Below, one piece after another: positions 1 to 9,700 of a stretch of 14,264 nucleotides of DNA. Below the pieces are notes generated by a model, which saw only the letters and a list, made by a program, of their open reading frames with translations, was not told the DNA's origin and ran no database searches. Origin of the DNA: Fidelibacterota bacterium (GTDB taxonomy: Bacteria; Marinisomatota; Marinisomatia; Marinisomatales; UBA1611); the NCBI GenBank assembly GCA_002718285.1, contig PBAR01000005.1, forward strand, positions 123,916 through 138,179, given 5' to 3'. Each line of letters opens with the position of its first letter. Position 1 is the first letter of the stretch. The position numbers were made by a program, and so were the translations under genes.

Positions 1-909
1 AGTCCCAATAATTTCATAGCCTCCCCTTTCTTTAAATATTTGAGCAATTGTTTTAAGTTTTGGGACTCCATCAATCCACTGTTTTTTTTCCTTAAATTGT
101 TTATCCAATCTCTTATACTCCAAATTTTCTTCTGCTAAATAATATATGGAGCCATCAAACGATTTAAGCTTAACATAATCCAAATCTACATTGACTCCCA
201 CAACTACATTTGAAGATAAAGTCCAAGGTGTCGTAGTCCATATTAAAAGATATTCATTTTCTTTATCCTCTATAGGAAACCGAACAAAAACAGATTTATG
301 GGAAACCAGTTTTCGACCTTCAATTATTTCCATTTGAGAATAGGATGTACCAGATCTCCCACTCCATGGAACTACATCATGTCCTTTATATATTTTTCCT
401 TCAACCCATAGCTTTTTTAAAAATGTCCAAATCATATAATTATTTTCATCAGACATTGTATAGTATGAATTATCCCAATCCATCCAGTATCCTAAACGCT
501 TGGATTGCCTAGTTTGAATATCAGAATATTTCATTACTCTTTCTTTACATAAATCCACGAATTTTTCAATACCAAATTCTTCAATATCTCGTTTGGATGT
601 AAAGCCTAATTCTTTTTCGACCTCAACTTCAACCCATAATCCTTGACAATCAAATCCATTCTGATAACGTAAATCAAACCCACACATTCCTTTAAATCTA
701 TTATAAATATCTTTAAGAGTTCTTCCCCATGCATGATGCACACCCATAGGATTATTAGCTGTAATAGGTCCATCTATAAAACTCCAACGCTTTTTCCCTT
801 TGTTTAGCGTCCTACGCTTTTCAAAAATATTATTTTTTTCCCAGTAGTCTAATATCTTATGCTCATTAGAGATAAAATCAACTTTTGCATTTACTTTTTT
901 TATATTCAT
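1..909 (-). CDS. ileS: Isoleucyl-tRNA synthetase, N-terminal part (runs off the left edge)
   Basis: Cytosolic class I aminoacyl-tRNA synthetase that charges tRNA-Ile. An open frame of 303 codons begins at an ATG (907-909) and is still open at base 1. Residues 44-64 hold the substrate-binding start of the Rossmann fold, [10 protein letters not shown] followed by [10 protein letters not shown], where the HIGH signature is replaced by an HHAW-type version. WTTTPWTL at 224-231 is the conserved entry to the CP1 editing domain of the Ile/Val enzymes. The KMSKS loop and the anticodon-binding region would lie beyond the edge, and full-length enzymes are around 1000 residues. No Shine-Dalgarno sequence is visible before the ATG. 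A terminator separates it from the HtrA gene upstream, so it probably has its own promoter within 910-980, although I see no convincing one. IleRS is preferred over ValRS or LeuRS because of the [17 protein letters not shown] block. Confidence 0.93.
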   Translation of the reverse strand, partial: MNIKKVNAKVDFISNEHKILDYWEKNNIFEKRRTLNKGKKRWSFIDGPITANNPMGVHHAWGRTLKDIYNRFKGMCGFDLRYQNGFDCQGLWVEVEVEKELGFTSKRDIEEFGIEKFVDLCKERVMKYSDIQTRQSKRLGYWMDWDNSYYTMSDENNYMIWTFLKKLWVEGKIYKGHDVVPWSGRSGTSYSQMEIIEGRKLVSHKSVFVRFPIEDKENEYLLIWTTTPWTLSSNVVVGVNVDLDYVKLKSFDGSIYYLAEENLEYKRLDKQFKEKKQWIDGVPKLKTIAQIFKERGGYEIIGT

Positions 910-980
910 TTATAAAATGATTTATTACCAATTCAGGACGAGGAAATTATCTATTTTAAATGGGTATTGTAATGGATCAT

Positions 981-1014
981 TTAAAATAAAAAACGCCCAA
1001 AATCAAGGGGGCGT
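981..1014 (-). terminator. Intrinsic terminator after the HtrA gene
   Basis: Read on the minus strand, a perfect 6-bp GC-rich stem (ACGCCC paired with GGGCGT, plus-strand arms 993-998 and 1009-1014) closes a 10-base loop. It is followed directly by a run of T residues (TTTTTTATTTT). It starts about 20 bases after the htrA stop codon, and no gene faces it from the other side. This is the clearest transcription stop in the window and it separates htrA from ileS. Confidence 0.8.
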
Positions 1015-1034
1015 ATTGCAAACTGTTTTACAAT

Positions 1035-2420
1035 CTATAATTCTAACGTATAAAACCTTGATGATCCATTTGGTTTTTTAACCAATACAAGTATTGCACC
1101 CTTTGATCTGGCATCATTAATTAATTTATTAAATTGAGATACAGTCGATATTTTTTTCGTACCCACACGTTTAATAATGTCCCCTTCTCGGATTCCCTTT
1201 TGATACGCCTCACCATCGAGATCAATATTAGTGACCACTAATGCATCTTCATTATTGTAACCATACTTTTTACGCAAATTATCCGTAAGTTTTTTTACGT
1301 TAAAACCAAATTCATTTGATTCTTTTCTAGATGTCTTCGCAAATTGTTGTGGCTCATCGGGAAGTTCTTCCAATCGCACATTAATAGTTTTATTCTTTCC
1401 ATCACGTATAATTTCAACTTTGCTTTTGGTTTCTGGAGATGATAAGGAAACTACATTTTTTAGATTTGCAGGATTAGATATTGATTCTCCATTAAAAATA
1501 ATAATTAGATCTCCTTCCTGAAGTCCAGATTTTTCAGCGGGACTTCCTTCTACAACATCCGTAATTAATGCACCATTACGAGTGTCAAGTTCCAGAGCAC
1601 GAGCGGTCTCATCATCAAGTTCCTGTATATAAACACCTAACCATGAACGAGTTACATATCCTTTATCCACTAAGTCAAACATAATTCTAGATGCCATATT
1701 TGATGGAATAGCAAATCCAACACCACGATTACCCCGTTCATACCCACCAGTAGCGATAGCTGTATTAATGCCAATTAATTCACCTTTCATATTCAAGAGT
1801 GCACCTCCACTATTTCCAGGATTAATTGCAGCATCAGTCTGGATAAAGTCCTCATAGCTTTGTGAATTCAAAATATTGCTTCGACCTAAAGCCGAAACTA
1901 TTCCAGTTGTAACTGTGTGACTGAGATTTTCTGAAAATGGGCTGCCAACGGCCATTACCCATTCACCAACTCGCATTTTATCAGAGTCACCCAATTTTAT
2001 ATCAGTAAGACCTTTTCCTTTAATCTGTAAAACTGCAAGATCAGATTTAGGATCTTTACCAATGACAGTGGCTTCAAATTCCCTCTTATCCATGAGTTTT
2101 ATTCGAATAGCATCTACATCATCAACTACATGGTTATTTGTAAGGATATATCCCATTTTAGCATCAACAATCACCCCAGAACCCAATGCATTTGTTTTGA
2201 ATTCGCGCGGATTTCCATTTCTTTGATCAGGAAAGAAAAAGAAAAACATATCATTATCTTGACCCCAATTCATGGAAATCTTTTTATTAGTAATTATAGT
2301 TACAACAGCTGGTTTCGCCTTTTCCGCTACATCTGCAAATGATTCACTAAATTGCCTAACCACAGAGTTCTGCGCAAAAAGAGATCCTATAATTATAAAA
2401 ATAACGTATAAATATTTCAT
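1035..2420 (-). CDS. degP: HtrA/DegP-family periplasmic serine protease with two PDZ domains
   Basis: Envelope protease/chaperone that degrades or holds misfolded exported proteins. The 461 residues are a normal length for a two-PDZ HtrA. A signal peptide occupies residues 1-17, ending in SLFAQ. The trypsin-like domain covers about 25-255 with the catalytic triad His97 (TNNHVV), Asp127 (SDLAVL) and Ser204 (GNSGGAL). PDZ1 spans about 260-350 (starting WLGVYIQEL) and PDZ2 about 370-458. The LA-loop region before the His contains an unusual run of five phenylalanines (59-63). The ATG at 2418-2420 has a GAAGG Shine-Dalgarno 3 bases upstream (2424-2429). It lies 110 bases after the T9SS cargo gene with its own candidate promoter, and an intrinsic terminator follows it. 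The name could equally be degQ or mucD; the family is certain, the paralogue is not. Confidence 0.95.
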   Translation of the reverse strand: MKYLYVIFIIIGSLFAQNSVVRQFSESFADVAEKAKPAVVTIITNKKISMNWGQDNDMFFFFFPDQRNGNPREFKTNALGSGVIVDAKMGYILTNNHVVDDVDAIRIKLMDKREFEATVIGKDPKSDLAVLQIKGKGLTDIKLGDSDKMRVGEWVMAVGSPFSENLSHTVTTGIVSALGRSNILNSQSYEDFIQTDAAINPGNSGGALLNMKGELIGINTAIATGGYERGNRGVGFAIPSNMASRIMFDLVDKGYVTRSWLGVYIQELDDETARALELDTRNGALITDVVEGSPAEKSGLQEGDLIIIFNGESISNPANLKNVVSLSSPETKSKVEIIRDGKNKTINVRLEELPDEPQQFAKTSRKESNEFGFNVKKLTDNLRKKYGYNNEDALVVTNIDLDGEAYQKGIREGDIIKRVGTKKISTVSQFNKLINDARSKGAILVLVKKPNGSSRFYTLEL

Positions 2421-2440
2421 AATACCTTCAAGTTTATTAC

Positions 2441-2475
2441 CAAATATAATGTAGATGATTCCTTAAGGTTCCAAA
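2441..2475 (-). promoter_or_regulatory. Candidate Bacteroidetes-type promoter for htrA
   Basis: On the minus strand TATATTTG (plus 2441-2448) matches the TAnnTTTG -7 element described for the primary sigma factor of Bacteroidetes, and a TTTG (plus 2472-2475) lies 23 bases upstream. That spacing is a few bases longer than usual. The predicted start of transcription near 2435 would leave a 5' leader of about 15 bases containing the GAAGG ribosome site. The spacer contains the 8-bp palindrome CCTTAAGG (2461-2468). A sigma-70-like reading (TTGGAA, 18 bases, ATTATA) is also possible. Confidence 0.35.
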
Positions 2476-2508
2476 AAATTTTCTACTAACACAAAATTTA
2501 AGGATTAC

Positions 2509-2529
2509 ATTATGTAAACATTACATAAT
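2509..2529. repeat. Perfect 9-bp inverted repeat just after the T9SS cargo gene
   Basis: ATTATGTAA (2509-2517), a 3-base spacer and TTACATAAT (2521-2529) form a perfect hairpin that starts one base after the stop codon of the large secreted-protein gene. ATTACAT also occurs twice as a direct repeat (2504-2510 and 2520-2526). The stem is AT-rich and no T run follows it on the minus strand, so it is not a standard intrinsic terminator. It could protect the 3' end of the mRNA or be a protein-binding site upstream of htrA. Confidence 0.6.
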
Positions 2530-2530
2530 T

Positions 2531-5500
2531 TTATTTAAGGTATAACATTTTCTTAGTGGAATGAAAATTAGATGAAGATAAAGAATAATAATAAATTCCT
2601 GTAGAAACTTTACTTCCAATATCATTGGTTCCATTCCAAACAAGGGTATGGTACCCAGGTTTCATATAATCAGCTTTCAAAGAACGAATATTTTGTCCCA
2701 TAATATTAAAAATTGTTAGCTCAACATATCCTTCTTCTGGCAAGTCAAATCTTATCTCAGTTTTTGGGTTAAAAGGGTTTGGATAATTCTGGTGGAGGGC
2801 AAAATTTTGAGGAATCATTTTAATTTCTGAGTATATAGATCTTACTACATAATCAATCAAATAACCATTTTCACCCACCAAGGTGAACTCATCCAAGGTT
2901 ACACGACTTATATCTTGTGAATGACCTTTAAACTCAATGGGAATATTAATAATTGTATTATCATAACGGTCTATATCACCACCCTTTAAATCTACAGCAA
3001 GAATCTGCATTATTCCTTGTTCTTTAGAATTGAATGTTAACATTACATTTTCCTGAATGTACATCAAAGAAGGATTTTTTAGTAAAACCATTTCAGGATT
3101 ATACGCAAGTTCAAATTGTACGCCTCGTACTAATTCATTATAATCAATATCCAAGTTTATTCTTGAATTCTTGTGATCGGTAATAAGATCAATAAATGCA
3201 ACTTCATTGGCATCAAATTCTAACTTCCGAGCATTACCACCAAAAATTATATCTACGACCATAACCACATCAGCAATGTTAATTACTTCATCTCTATTCA
3301 AATCAATATTTCTGAAGTGGGCATCATTAGGAGTAGATTCCTCTAAAATAAAATCCACTACTGCTAATACATCTGTAATATCAACATCACTATCAAAGTC
3401 AGCATCACCTAGTTTAAATGGGGTAACGCAAGCTGAATTTGAAGCAGGAGATTCAAGAGATCCATATGAGTCAGTATCCCATATTGCTTTTACATAATGA
3501 CAATATTCTTGATAATTTGAATCCACAATAACTGTAGCAAATGTGTCCACTGTAGTAGCAATAAAAATATCAGGACCACTGTCTATACTTTGATAAATAT
3601 TATAACCACTTAATGTATCTTCTCTAGATGTGTTACTTACCATAGAAGGATTCCTTGGAGCGGTTGCTCCATGATAATCTGCGATATCCATGTCTTCCAA
3701 AGAAATTGTTTCATTAGAACCGATATTCGGAAGGGGATAATCGTTATTATCATTTCTCATTGTAACTTGAAGGGCTCCACTTCCAGTCATAAATGCCTCA
3801 TGACTTCCAACATTAAAATAGCCGAAATAACCAAGTTCTTGCCAACCATCTGTAGTATTTCCAAAATAGAGACTACCATTATAATTATCTTCATCTACCG
3901 ATATATAAGGGCCACCTGGATTAACATTATATGTTGCAACCAAAAACCCTCCTGAAGTAATTGTAGCATCATCAATATCAACTTCAATCCAATCATTTGA
4001 TACTCCAGATATTGTAAAAGGACCTGATACTAAAATGGGTTCAGCATCAACACTGGTAGCATAGATATTCAATTCAACATCATCTGTAGGAGTGCCAAAA
4101 TCAGATACATGAAACCTTACAGCCATAATAGTTGATGGATAGGATGCTGGAACAAATAGTGTTGCTAGCCCAGCACCACCATCTGTACTCGCAAATCCAT
4201 TTTCAAATCCATTATCATGATAATAAACCCAATCCCCGCATGGTTCAGATCTTGGGTTTTGCCAATTTAATTTAATAGAATTATCTCCTGGCTCTGAATT
4301 GAAACAAAGAGGTGCCAATAATTTGGGAGACATTGTGATGTCCATTGAAACTGCATCCTGCTGAGCATACACATCGACATCCATATCTTCTACATAAAAT
4401 CCAGGACGAGATACGGTACAAGTCTGGGTTCCTGGTTCTATATTAAATATTGAATAAACACCATAGCTGTCTGTGGTATCAATTATTCCTGATATAGTGA
4501 CTATTGCACTATCCAAAACTGCACCCGCAGGATCTGAAACTATTCCAGTCACATCCCCATATAACCAAATAGGTGTTGCTGTAGCAGTGATAGTATCACT
4601 ATAGTAGTACGGTTCTCCTTCATGTACAGAAGCAACACCAAAGGTGTATTCAACTCCATTAGTCAGCCCTGTAACATATGTGTCTGTTTCAAAAAGTACA
4701 GTATCTGTATTAAAAAGCTGTAAATCATTCTCAGTCGTACCGAAATAAACATTATATCCAGAAAAATCATATTCACTGCGAGTTAAACCATTAACTCGAA
4801 AATTATCCACTAACCAATAATTAATATCAAAGGAATTAACACCATGAGCCCTAAAGCGGACCTGTAAAGCACTGCCCAAATCGTTGATAGTGTCAGTATA
4901 GGTTGTCCAATCTAAACTAGTGTCTGCACGCCAGGTTTCAATTTCTACCCACTCAGTTCCAGTAAAATATTCTACAGACATATATTCTTCATCTTGAGCT
5001 CCTGCAGTATAGTCGCTGAAAAATATATCAAAACTCACTTCAACTGAAGTTTGACCTGCAAGAGGAATAACAGGAGAAAATAAACTCTGCTCATAATTTT
5101 CAACTGTTGGCGCCCAACTAAACTGCATTGAAGGTAATGGATTCCCATAGAAGGAACTAACAACCCAGTTATCACCATCAATTAGCCATAGATCAATAAG
5201 ACCACTATCTTCATTGAATGTCTCTAAATATGGAATACCTAACTGAGTTATTGCAGGGTCAGTCCAATAAACTAAGACCTCTTCATCAAGCGGAGTTGCT
5301 GAAATATTTGTTGGAGGCGGGGCAGTAAAACTTTGTGGAATTCCACAGGCAACATTACTGGATATAACAGTCTCACCTTCCTGATATAAAGCTGTAACAT
5401 AATAACAACGCTCAGTACCATTTACTAAGGGACCATGAGACCAATTTAAATCCGTAGTTTCGTGGATTACTGTATTGGTTTGACTATCATATATTCTATA

Positions 5501-6562
5501 TGTGATAAATGCTCCACATTCCGCAGGAATATCCCGAGTAGAAGATTGAGATGAATTTCTATAAGATCCTATAACTTCCTCGGTTAAAGAAGCTATTTCT
5601 TCTTCTGATAAACCCTGTTGAGCCATTTTTATTTGTTCTAATGGCCATTCAGTCTTTATGGTATTTTCAATAATACTATAATTATCATTGCGCCCAGATG
5701 TAGTAATATTTATCTCATAATTACCAGTTGCTCCATTGTATCCATCTACAACAATATAGTATCTCCCTGGCGATAAAGTAACATTTTCTAATAAACTTGG
5801 TGTATAAGGGGCTGGACTATCAGGGCAAGATCCAAAGGGACCGTCATCATCATAATTCCCTGTAGAAACAGGATTTAGACAATCATCATCATTTGTAAAA
5901 ATTTCCAGTTTACAATCATAATCAGTTAACTCGCTACACATATCGACATTAATTGTCACAGTTTGAGAGACATTAAAAGTGTATGCTACATCTTCCCCAT
6001 CACCACCAGCGACATCCCAATTATCTCCCATACCTAAATTTGTTCCAGTATCGCTAAATGGTAAACCTGTTACTACATTATCCCCACATCCAGAACCGCC
6101 TGTCGGCTCCGTCCAACTCAGAACATTCTCTTCATCTCCACCAAAGACAGTTAACACCTCGGGAGGACAGCCTTCAACATTACCATAGGTAAACGATACT
6201 GTATCATTTACTACAGGATCAAAACTTTGTCCATAAGGCTGAACAGCTTCAATCTCAAGAAAGTATGAACCAGCACTTAATCCACTCAATGTATAAGTAG
6301 TTTGATTTGCAGATGTTATTACACCTATTGAGTCTTGATTTAGCGACACCTTCAAATGACCATCGCAAGATACACACTGCTGGTTACCAACATCAAAAAA
6401 TGTCGCAACTTCAAAAACTACAATTACTTGACTTTCAAGAAGGATTTCACCGTCATTTGGAGAAGTGATTTGGATAACTTCATCTCTGGATGTTTGAGCA
6501 AGCAGTATAGAGGAAAAAAAGATATTGAAGATAGGTAAATATTTTAATATTCTAACTAACAT
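2531..6562 (-). CDS. Giant T9SS-exported modular surface protein (FN3-like, dockerin-like, cohesin-like, sorting domain)
   Basis: Secreted or cell-surface protein of 1343 residues with no catalytic motif that I recognise. A signal peptide occupies 1-23 (ending ILLAQ). An Ig-like region covers about 24-130. Three FN3-like domains follow, each apparently interrupted after its Trp strand: W150 with an insert to about 345 resembling pre-peptidase C-terminal (PPC) domains, W433 with a jelly-roll-like insert to about 597, and W767 with an insert to about 980. A carboxypeptidase-regulatory-like domain spans about 669-748, a dockerin-like pair of D-rich calcium loops 1052-1109, and a cohesin-like module about 1113-1245. 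The Por/T9SS type A sorting domain is 1252-1343, with NYPNPFNP at 1259 and the ending KKMLYLK. The ATG at 6560-6562 is preferred because GGAG lies 6 bases before it. An in-frame TTG four codons upstream would place that ribosome site inside the gene. The role may be adhesion or polymer binding (inference). Confidence 0.9.
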   Translation of the reverse strand: MLVRILKYLPIFNIFFSSILLAQTSRDEVIQITSPNDGEILLESQVIVVFEVATFFDVGNQQCVSCDGHLKVSLNQDSIGVITSANQTTYTLSGLSAGSYFLEIEAVQPYGQSFDPVVNDTVSFTYGNVEGCPPEVLTVFGGDEENVLSWTEPTGGSGCGDNVVTGLPFSDTGTNLGMGDNWDVAGGDGEDVAYTFNVSQTVTINVDMCSELTDYDCKLEIFTNDDDCLNPVSTGNYDDDGPFGSCPDSPAPYTPSLLENVTLSPGRYYIVVDGYNGATGNYEINITTSGRNDNYSIIENTIKTEWPLEQIKMAQQGLSEEEIASLTEEVIGSYRNSSQSSTRDIPAECGAFITYRIYDSQTNTVIHETTDLNWSHGPLVNGTERCYYVTALYQEGETVISSNVACGIPQSFTAPPPTNISATPLDEEVLVYWTDPAITQLGIPYLETFNEDSGLIDLWLIDGDNWVVSSFYGNPLPSMQFSWAPTVENYEQSLFSPVIPLAGQTSVEVSFDIFFSDYTAGAQDEEYMSVEYFTGTEWVEIETWRADTSLDWTTYTDTINDLGSALQVRFRAHGVNSFDINYWLVDNFRVNGLTRSEYDFSGYNVYFGTTENDLQLFNTDTVLFETDTYVTGLTNGVEYTFGVASVHEGEPYYYSDTITATATPIWLYGDVTGIVSDPAGAVLDSAIVTISGIIDTTDSYGVYSIFNIEPGTQTCTVSRPGFYVEDMDVDVYAQQDAVSMDITMSPKLLAPLCFNSEPGDNSIKLNWQNPRSEPCGDWVYYHDNGFENGFASTDGGAGLATLFVPASYPSTIMAVRFHVSDFGTPTDDVELNIYATSVDAEPILVSGPFTISGVSNDWIEVDIDDATITSGGFLVATYNVNPGGPYISVDEDNYNGSLYFGNTTDGWQELGYFGYFNVGSHEAFMTGSGALQVTMRNDNNDYPLPNIGSNETISLEDMDIADYHGATAPRNPSMVSNTSREDTLSGYNIYQSIDSGPDIFIATTVDTFATVIVDSNYQEYCHYVKAIWDTDSYGSLESPASNSACVTPFKLGDADFDSDVDITDVLAVVDFILEESTPNDAHFRNIDLNRDEVINIADVVMVVDIIFGGNARKLEFDANEVAFIDLITDHKNSRINLDIDYNELVRGVQFELAYNPEMVLLKNPSLMYIQENVMLTFNSKEQGIMQILAVDLKGGDIDRYDNTIINIPIEFKGHSQDISRVTLDEFTLVGENGYLIDYVVRSIYSEIKMIPQNFALHQNYPNPFNPKTEIRFDLPEEGYVELTIFNIMGQNIRSLKADYMKPGYHTLVWNGTNDIGSKVSTGIYYYSLSSSNFHSTKKMLYLK

Positions 6563-6565
6563 ATG

Positions 6566-6572
6566 CTTCTCC
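6566..6572 (-). promoter_or_regulatory. Ribosome binding site that decides the start of the T9SS cargo gene
   Basis: GGAGAAG on the minus strand, with GGAG 6 bases before the ATG at 6560-6562. It overlaps the in-frame TTG at 6572-6574, which has no such site in front of it, so translation should begin at the ATG. Confidence 0.75.
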
Positions 6573-6613
6573 AAATTTGTATGAAAGATTCGACTTTTTC
6601 TAATTTTAATAGT

Positions 6614-6641
6614 TTATTATTCTGGCAAACACTCTTAACAA
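6614..6641 (-). promoter_or_regulatory. Weak candidate promoter for the T9SS cargo gene
   Basis: TTGTTA (plus 6636-6641) and TAATAA (plus 6614-6619) are separated by 16 bases on the minus strand, about 50 bases before the ATG. The region also has a 6-bp inverted repeat with a 17-base loop (AACACT at 6628-6633, AGTGTT at 6651-6656). The 177-base gap to the M1-barrel gene, the longest here, makes an independent promoter likely, but such AT-rich DNA gives chance matches. I see no clear terminator for the M1-barrel gene in this gap. Confidence 0.28.
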
Positions 6642-6739
6642 AATAAATTCAGTGTTCCCAATTTGGTTATTGTATCAGGAATTAAAACTTTCTTCTCTGC
6701 AAAAGTTAAGTTTAAAGAAACTAATTTCGTAGCTAAAAA

Positions 6740-9700
6740 TTAAATACTTCTTTGAAAACTAACTATCCAATGATTGAAATCTAATTTACTTCTATTTTCT
6801 CGTGAATTATTATATGTGAAGAAAGGAATATCAATTCTAAAATATAAATCATGCTCAAAAATGGATGTATCAAAACGAAAGCCAAAACCGCCATCTAATA
6901 AATTACGATTTACATAATTTTCTTTATCTAAATCTTGTCGATCCCAAAATACTCCGCCATCAATAAAAGTAGCTAATTCTATTCCTGCATTGTGATCTGA
7001 TAGTTTTAAATAAATAGATACTTCAGTGGTAAACCCAACTAAGGCTTCAGCGCCTCTCTCATTTTGACCAATAAATCCACGTAGATTACCTTCACCTGGT
7101 AAATGGTAGTGGGAAAAAAGTTTTTCGTTTCCATAAAACCGATCAACTAAATAACTTTTACTTAAAAGGTCATTTGAACTATTGCCTTCTACATTATATC
7201 CTTCCTGCCCAGGAACACCGTTTTCATCAGTCCAGATTTTTCCGATAATTACCCTCTGTTTGAAACGTAATTGTTTAGTCAGTTTTTCATCAGGATCGAT
7301 TTCTGGTGATAATGAATGATTTTTCCAGGACTTTTCAAATAAACCTATTCCTGTTAATCGTGCGAACTTCCAGGTTGAATAACTACCAAGGGTAGAAGCA
7401 CCATTTAAATCGAAATCAGCAGGACCGAATTCTCCATCCCAGGTTAAATAACCGACTGCTAATTTCCCATTTGTATTATAGCCAAGTGGAATGGCTCTGG
7501 TAGAATCATATTCTGTTTGAATATAAAAACCGCTCGAAAAATAATGTGTCGGTGTTCTTCCATAAACTCTATTCCATTTTTTTTCAATTTTTCCACCAAA
7601 CTCCTTCAAAATTGGCTTATTAAAGGACCAGAAATGAAATTTCGTTCTTGGTAAAATATGTACTAACTCTCTCCATCCATTAAGGTACCAAAATAAATCT
7701 TTAGTCTTTACTGAATAATTAGCCAACAAAGTGGTATTCTCATAAGGACCATAATACCAATTTACATTTAAACCAGGAGCTAAATCTGTAGAATCCCTAT
7801 AAAAATAAAAATGAGGCTTCCAGAGAACTACATATTGATCTCTGGGGTTATATGAGTTTCCTGGCCAATCAAACATAATATGATAATTCATTTTAGTTGT
7901 ATTATTCCTATAATCTAAATCTACAGATTGCACATCCGGGTCTATTTTCACTCGAACCGGTTCTTGATCTACTGTATAGGATAAAGTGTCATTAAACCGC
8001 CAAAGGTGATTTTCCCACCATTGTCTGTTAACTGTTCCATCCTTAAATTCTGTTTCTAATAATATAGGCAAAAATCTATCTCCCAGACTGGAGATTTCAA
8101 GGCTTACCTTCCACTTACCGCTTAATTTAATTCTTGACTTTTTAAATGATTTGATTCCATAATCCAAGTGGTTTGTCGTATGCAACCAAGAGTCAAAAAA
8201 CCAATCTAGCTCCCTATTAGTGAATTCTTCTATAGAACGGATAAATTTCAATTCATTTACATGTTTTAATTTCCAGGTATCATAATAATACTTCATAGCA
8301 CCATAATAAACAGAATCCCCGAGAATATAATTTAATTCATTTAGCATAAGTGCGGGTTTTGTATAAGCATTCTGTCTATAAGAAATACCATTAAGAAATT
8401 GGTAAGATGAACGGCTAATAGGCTCATCAAAACCACTTCTCATAAAATTAATTGAGTACCATTGCGAAGAATGCAAACTATTACCCAGTGGCCAGTGCTT
8501 ATTAGGAAATTTATCATATTCATCATACAACTTTAATTCATAGCCATGAGGCCCATGGTGGTGCACCATATAATTTCTAGTTTGATTTGTAGTGAAACCC
8601 TCATCCATCCATGCTTCATCCATTTCATTATTAGCAAGAATACCATAAAAATAAATGTGACCAATTTCATGAGCAATCAAGCTTTCTCTATCACTACCAT
8701 TCATTACAAGCATTGGATATTCCATACCTCCACTTTTTAACCTGTCAACGGTAGTAACCTGAGGATAAGGATAAGAACCAAATTTCTCTTCTAGCCATGA
8801 TAAAGATCTTATAGATCGTTTTAAAACATCCTTCGTCCATTCAACGCCTCGCACTTTATGGTATAATACATGGACATCAATATCCTTCCATTTACCATGT
8901 TCATAACGCAAATCGGGACCTGAAACCCATGCAAAATCATGAACATTTTCTGCAAAAAAGGTGACTTGTCGCCTTTTATATTTTTCGGGCTTAACAAATG
9001 TACTGTCAAAAATCGATGACCAGATTACGTAATCAATGGAAGTATCTACTGCAACACTAGACCATCCTGGATCACCATCAATGACAACACCGCTGGCACA
9101 AACAATAAATGATGCAGGCAAATCAAAATTCACTTCAAAATTTCCAAATTCACCATAAAATTCACCCTCAGCATGAAAAACATCCGGATGCCATCCCTGC
9201 TCATCATAAACTGCTATTTTAGGATACCATTGAGCCATATTGTATTGGCCACCATAATATCCTGCACGCTCCACCATTTCGCCAACATGATGGGTCCAAC
9301 TTAAATCGATTCTCAAAATTTCATTAGGTGCTAATTTTTGGTTTAGTGAAGCTTTAAGTATTGTATCATCAATGGAATACCGTTTCAAAACTGGTTCTCC
9401 ATCTTTAGAAATATTAAAATCATGCACCTTAATTTTGCTGGTAAATCCTTTCAGCTTTTGTTTAAAATATTTTGCTCGCGATGCACGCCCAAAATTTTTC
9501 AAATACTCCCTATACTTTACTGATCCTTCCTGGAAAGCGTTTGGATAAAGATGCATATAAATATAATCAAGAGAATCGGGTGAATTATTTACATATTTTA
9601 TTATACTTTTTCCAGCCAGCTGCCTTAAAGAATCATAAAGATTAACATCCATATGATAATCTACACGCTGCTGCCAATAATACTCCTTTTGATCACCATT

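Noticed and set aside
3207..3955. Plus-strand open frames of 94-96 codons inside the large T9SS gene
   Set aside because: They are antisense to a strongly supported coding region, have low-complexity, Ser/Thr/Ile-rich products with no family motif, and have no ribosome sites; they are shadows of the real frame.
6628..6656. AACACT/AGTGTT inverted repeat as a terminator of the M1-barrel gene
   Set aside because: Its loop is 17 bases, the stem only 6 bp, and no T run follows; it also overlaps the candidate promoter, so it may well be chance.
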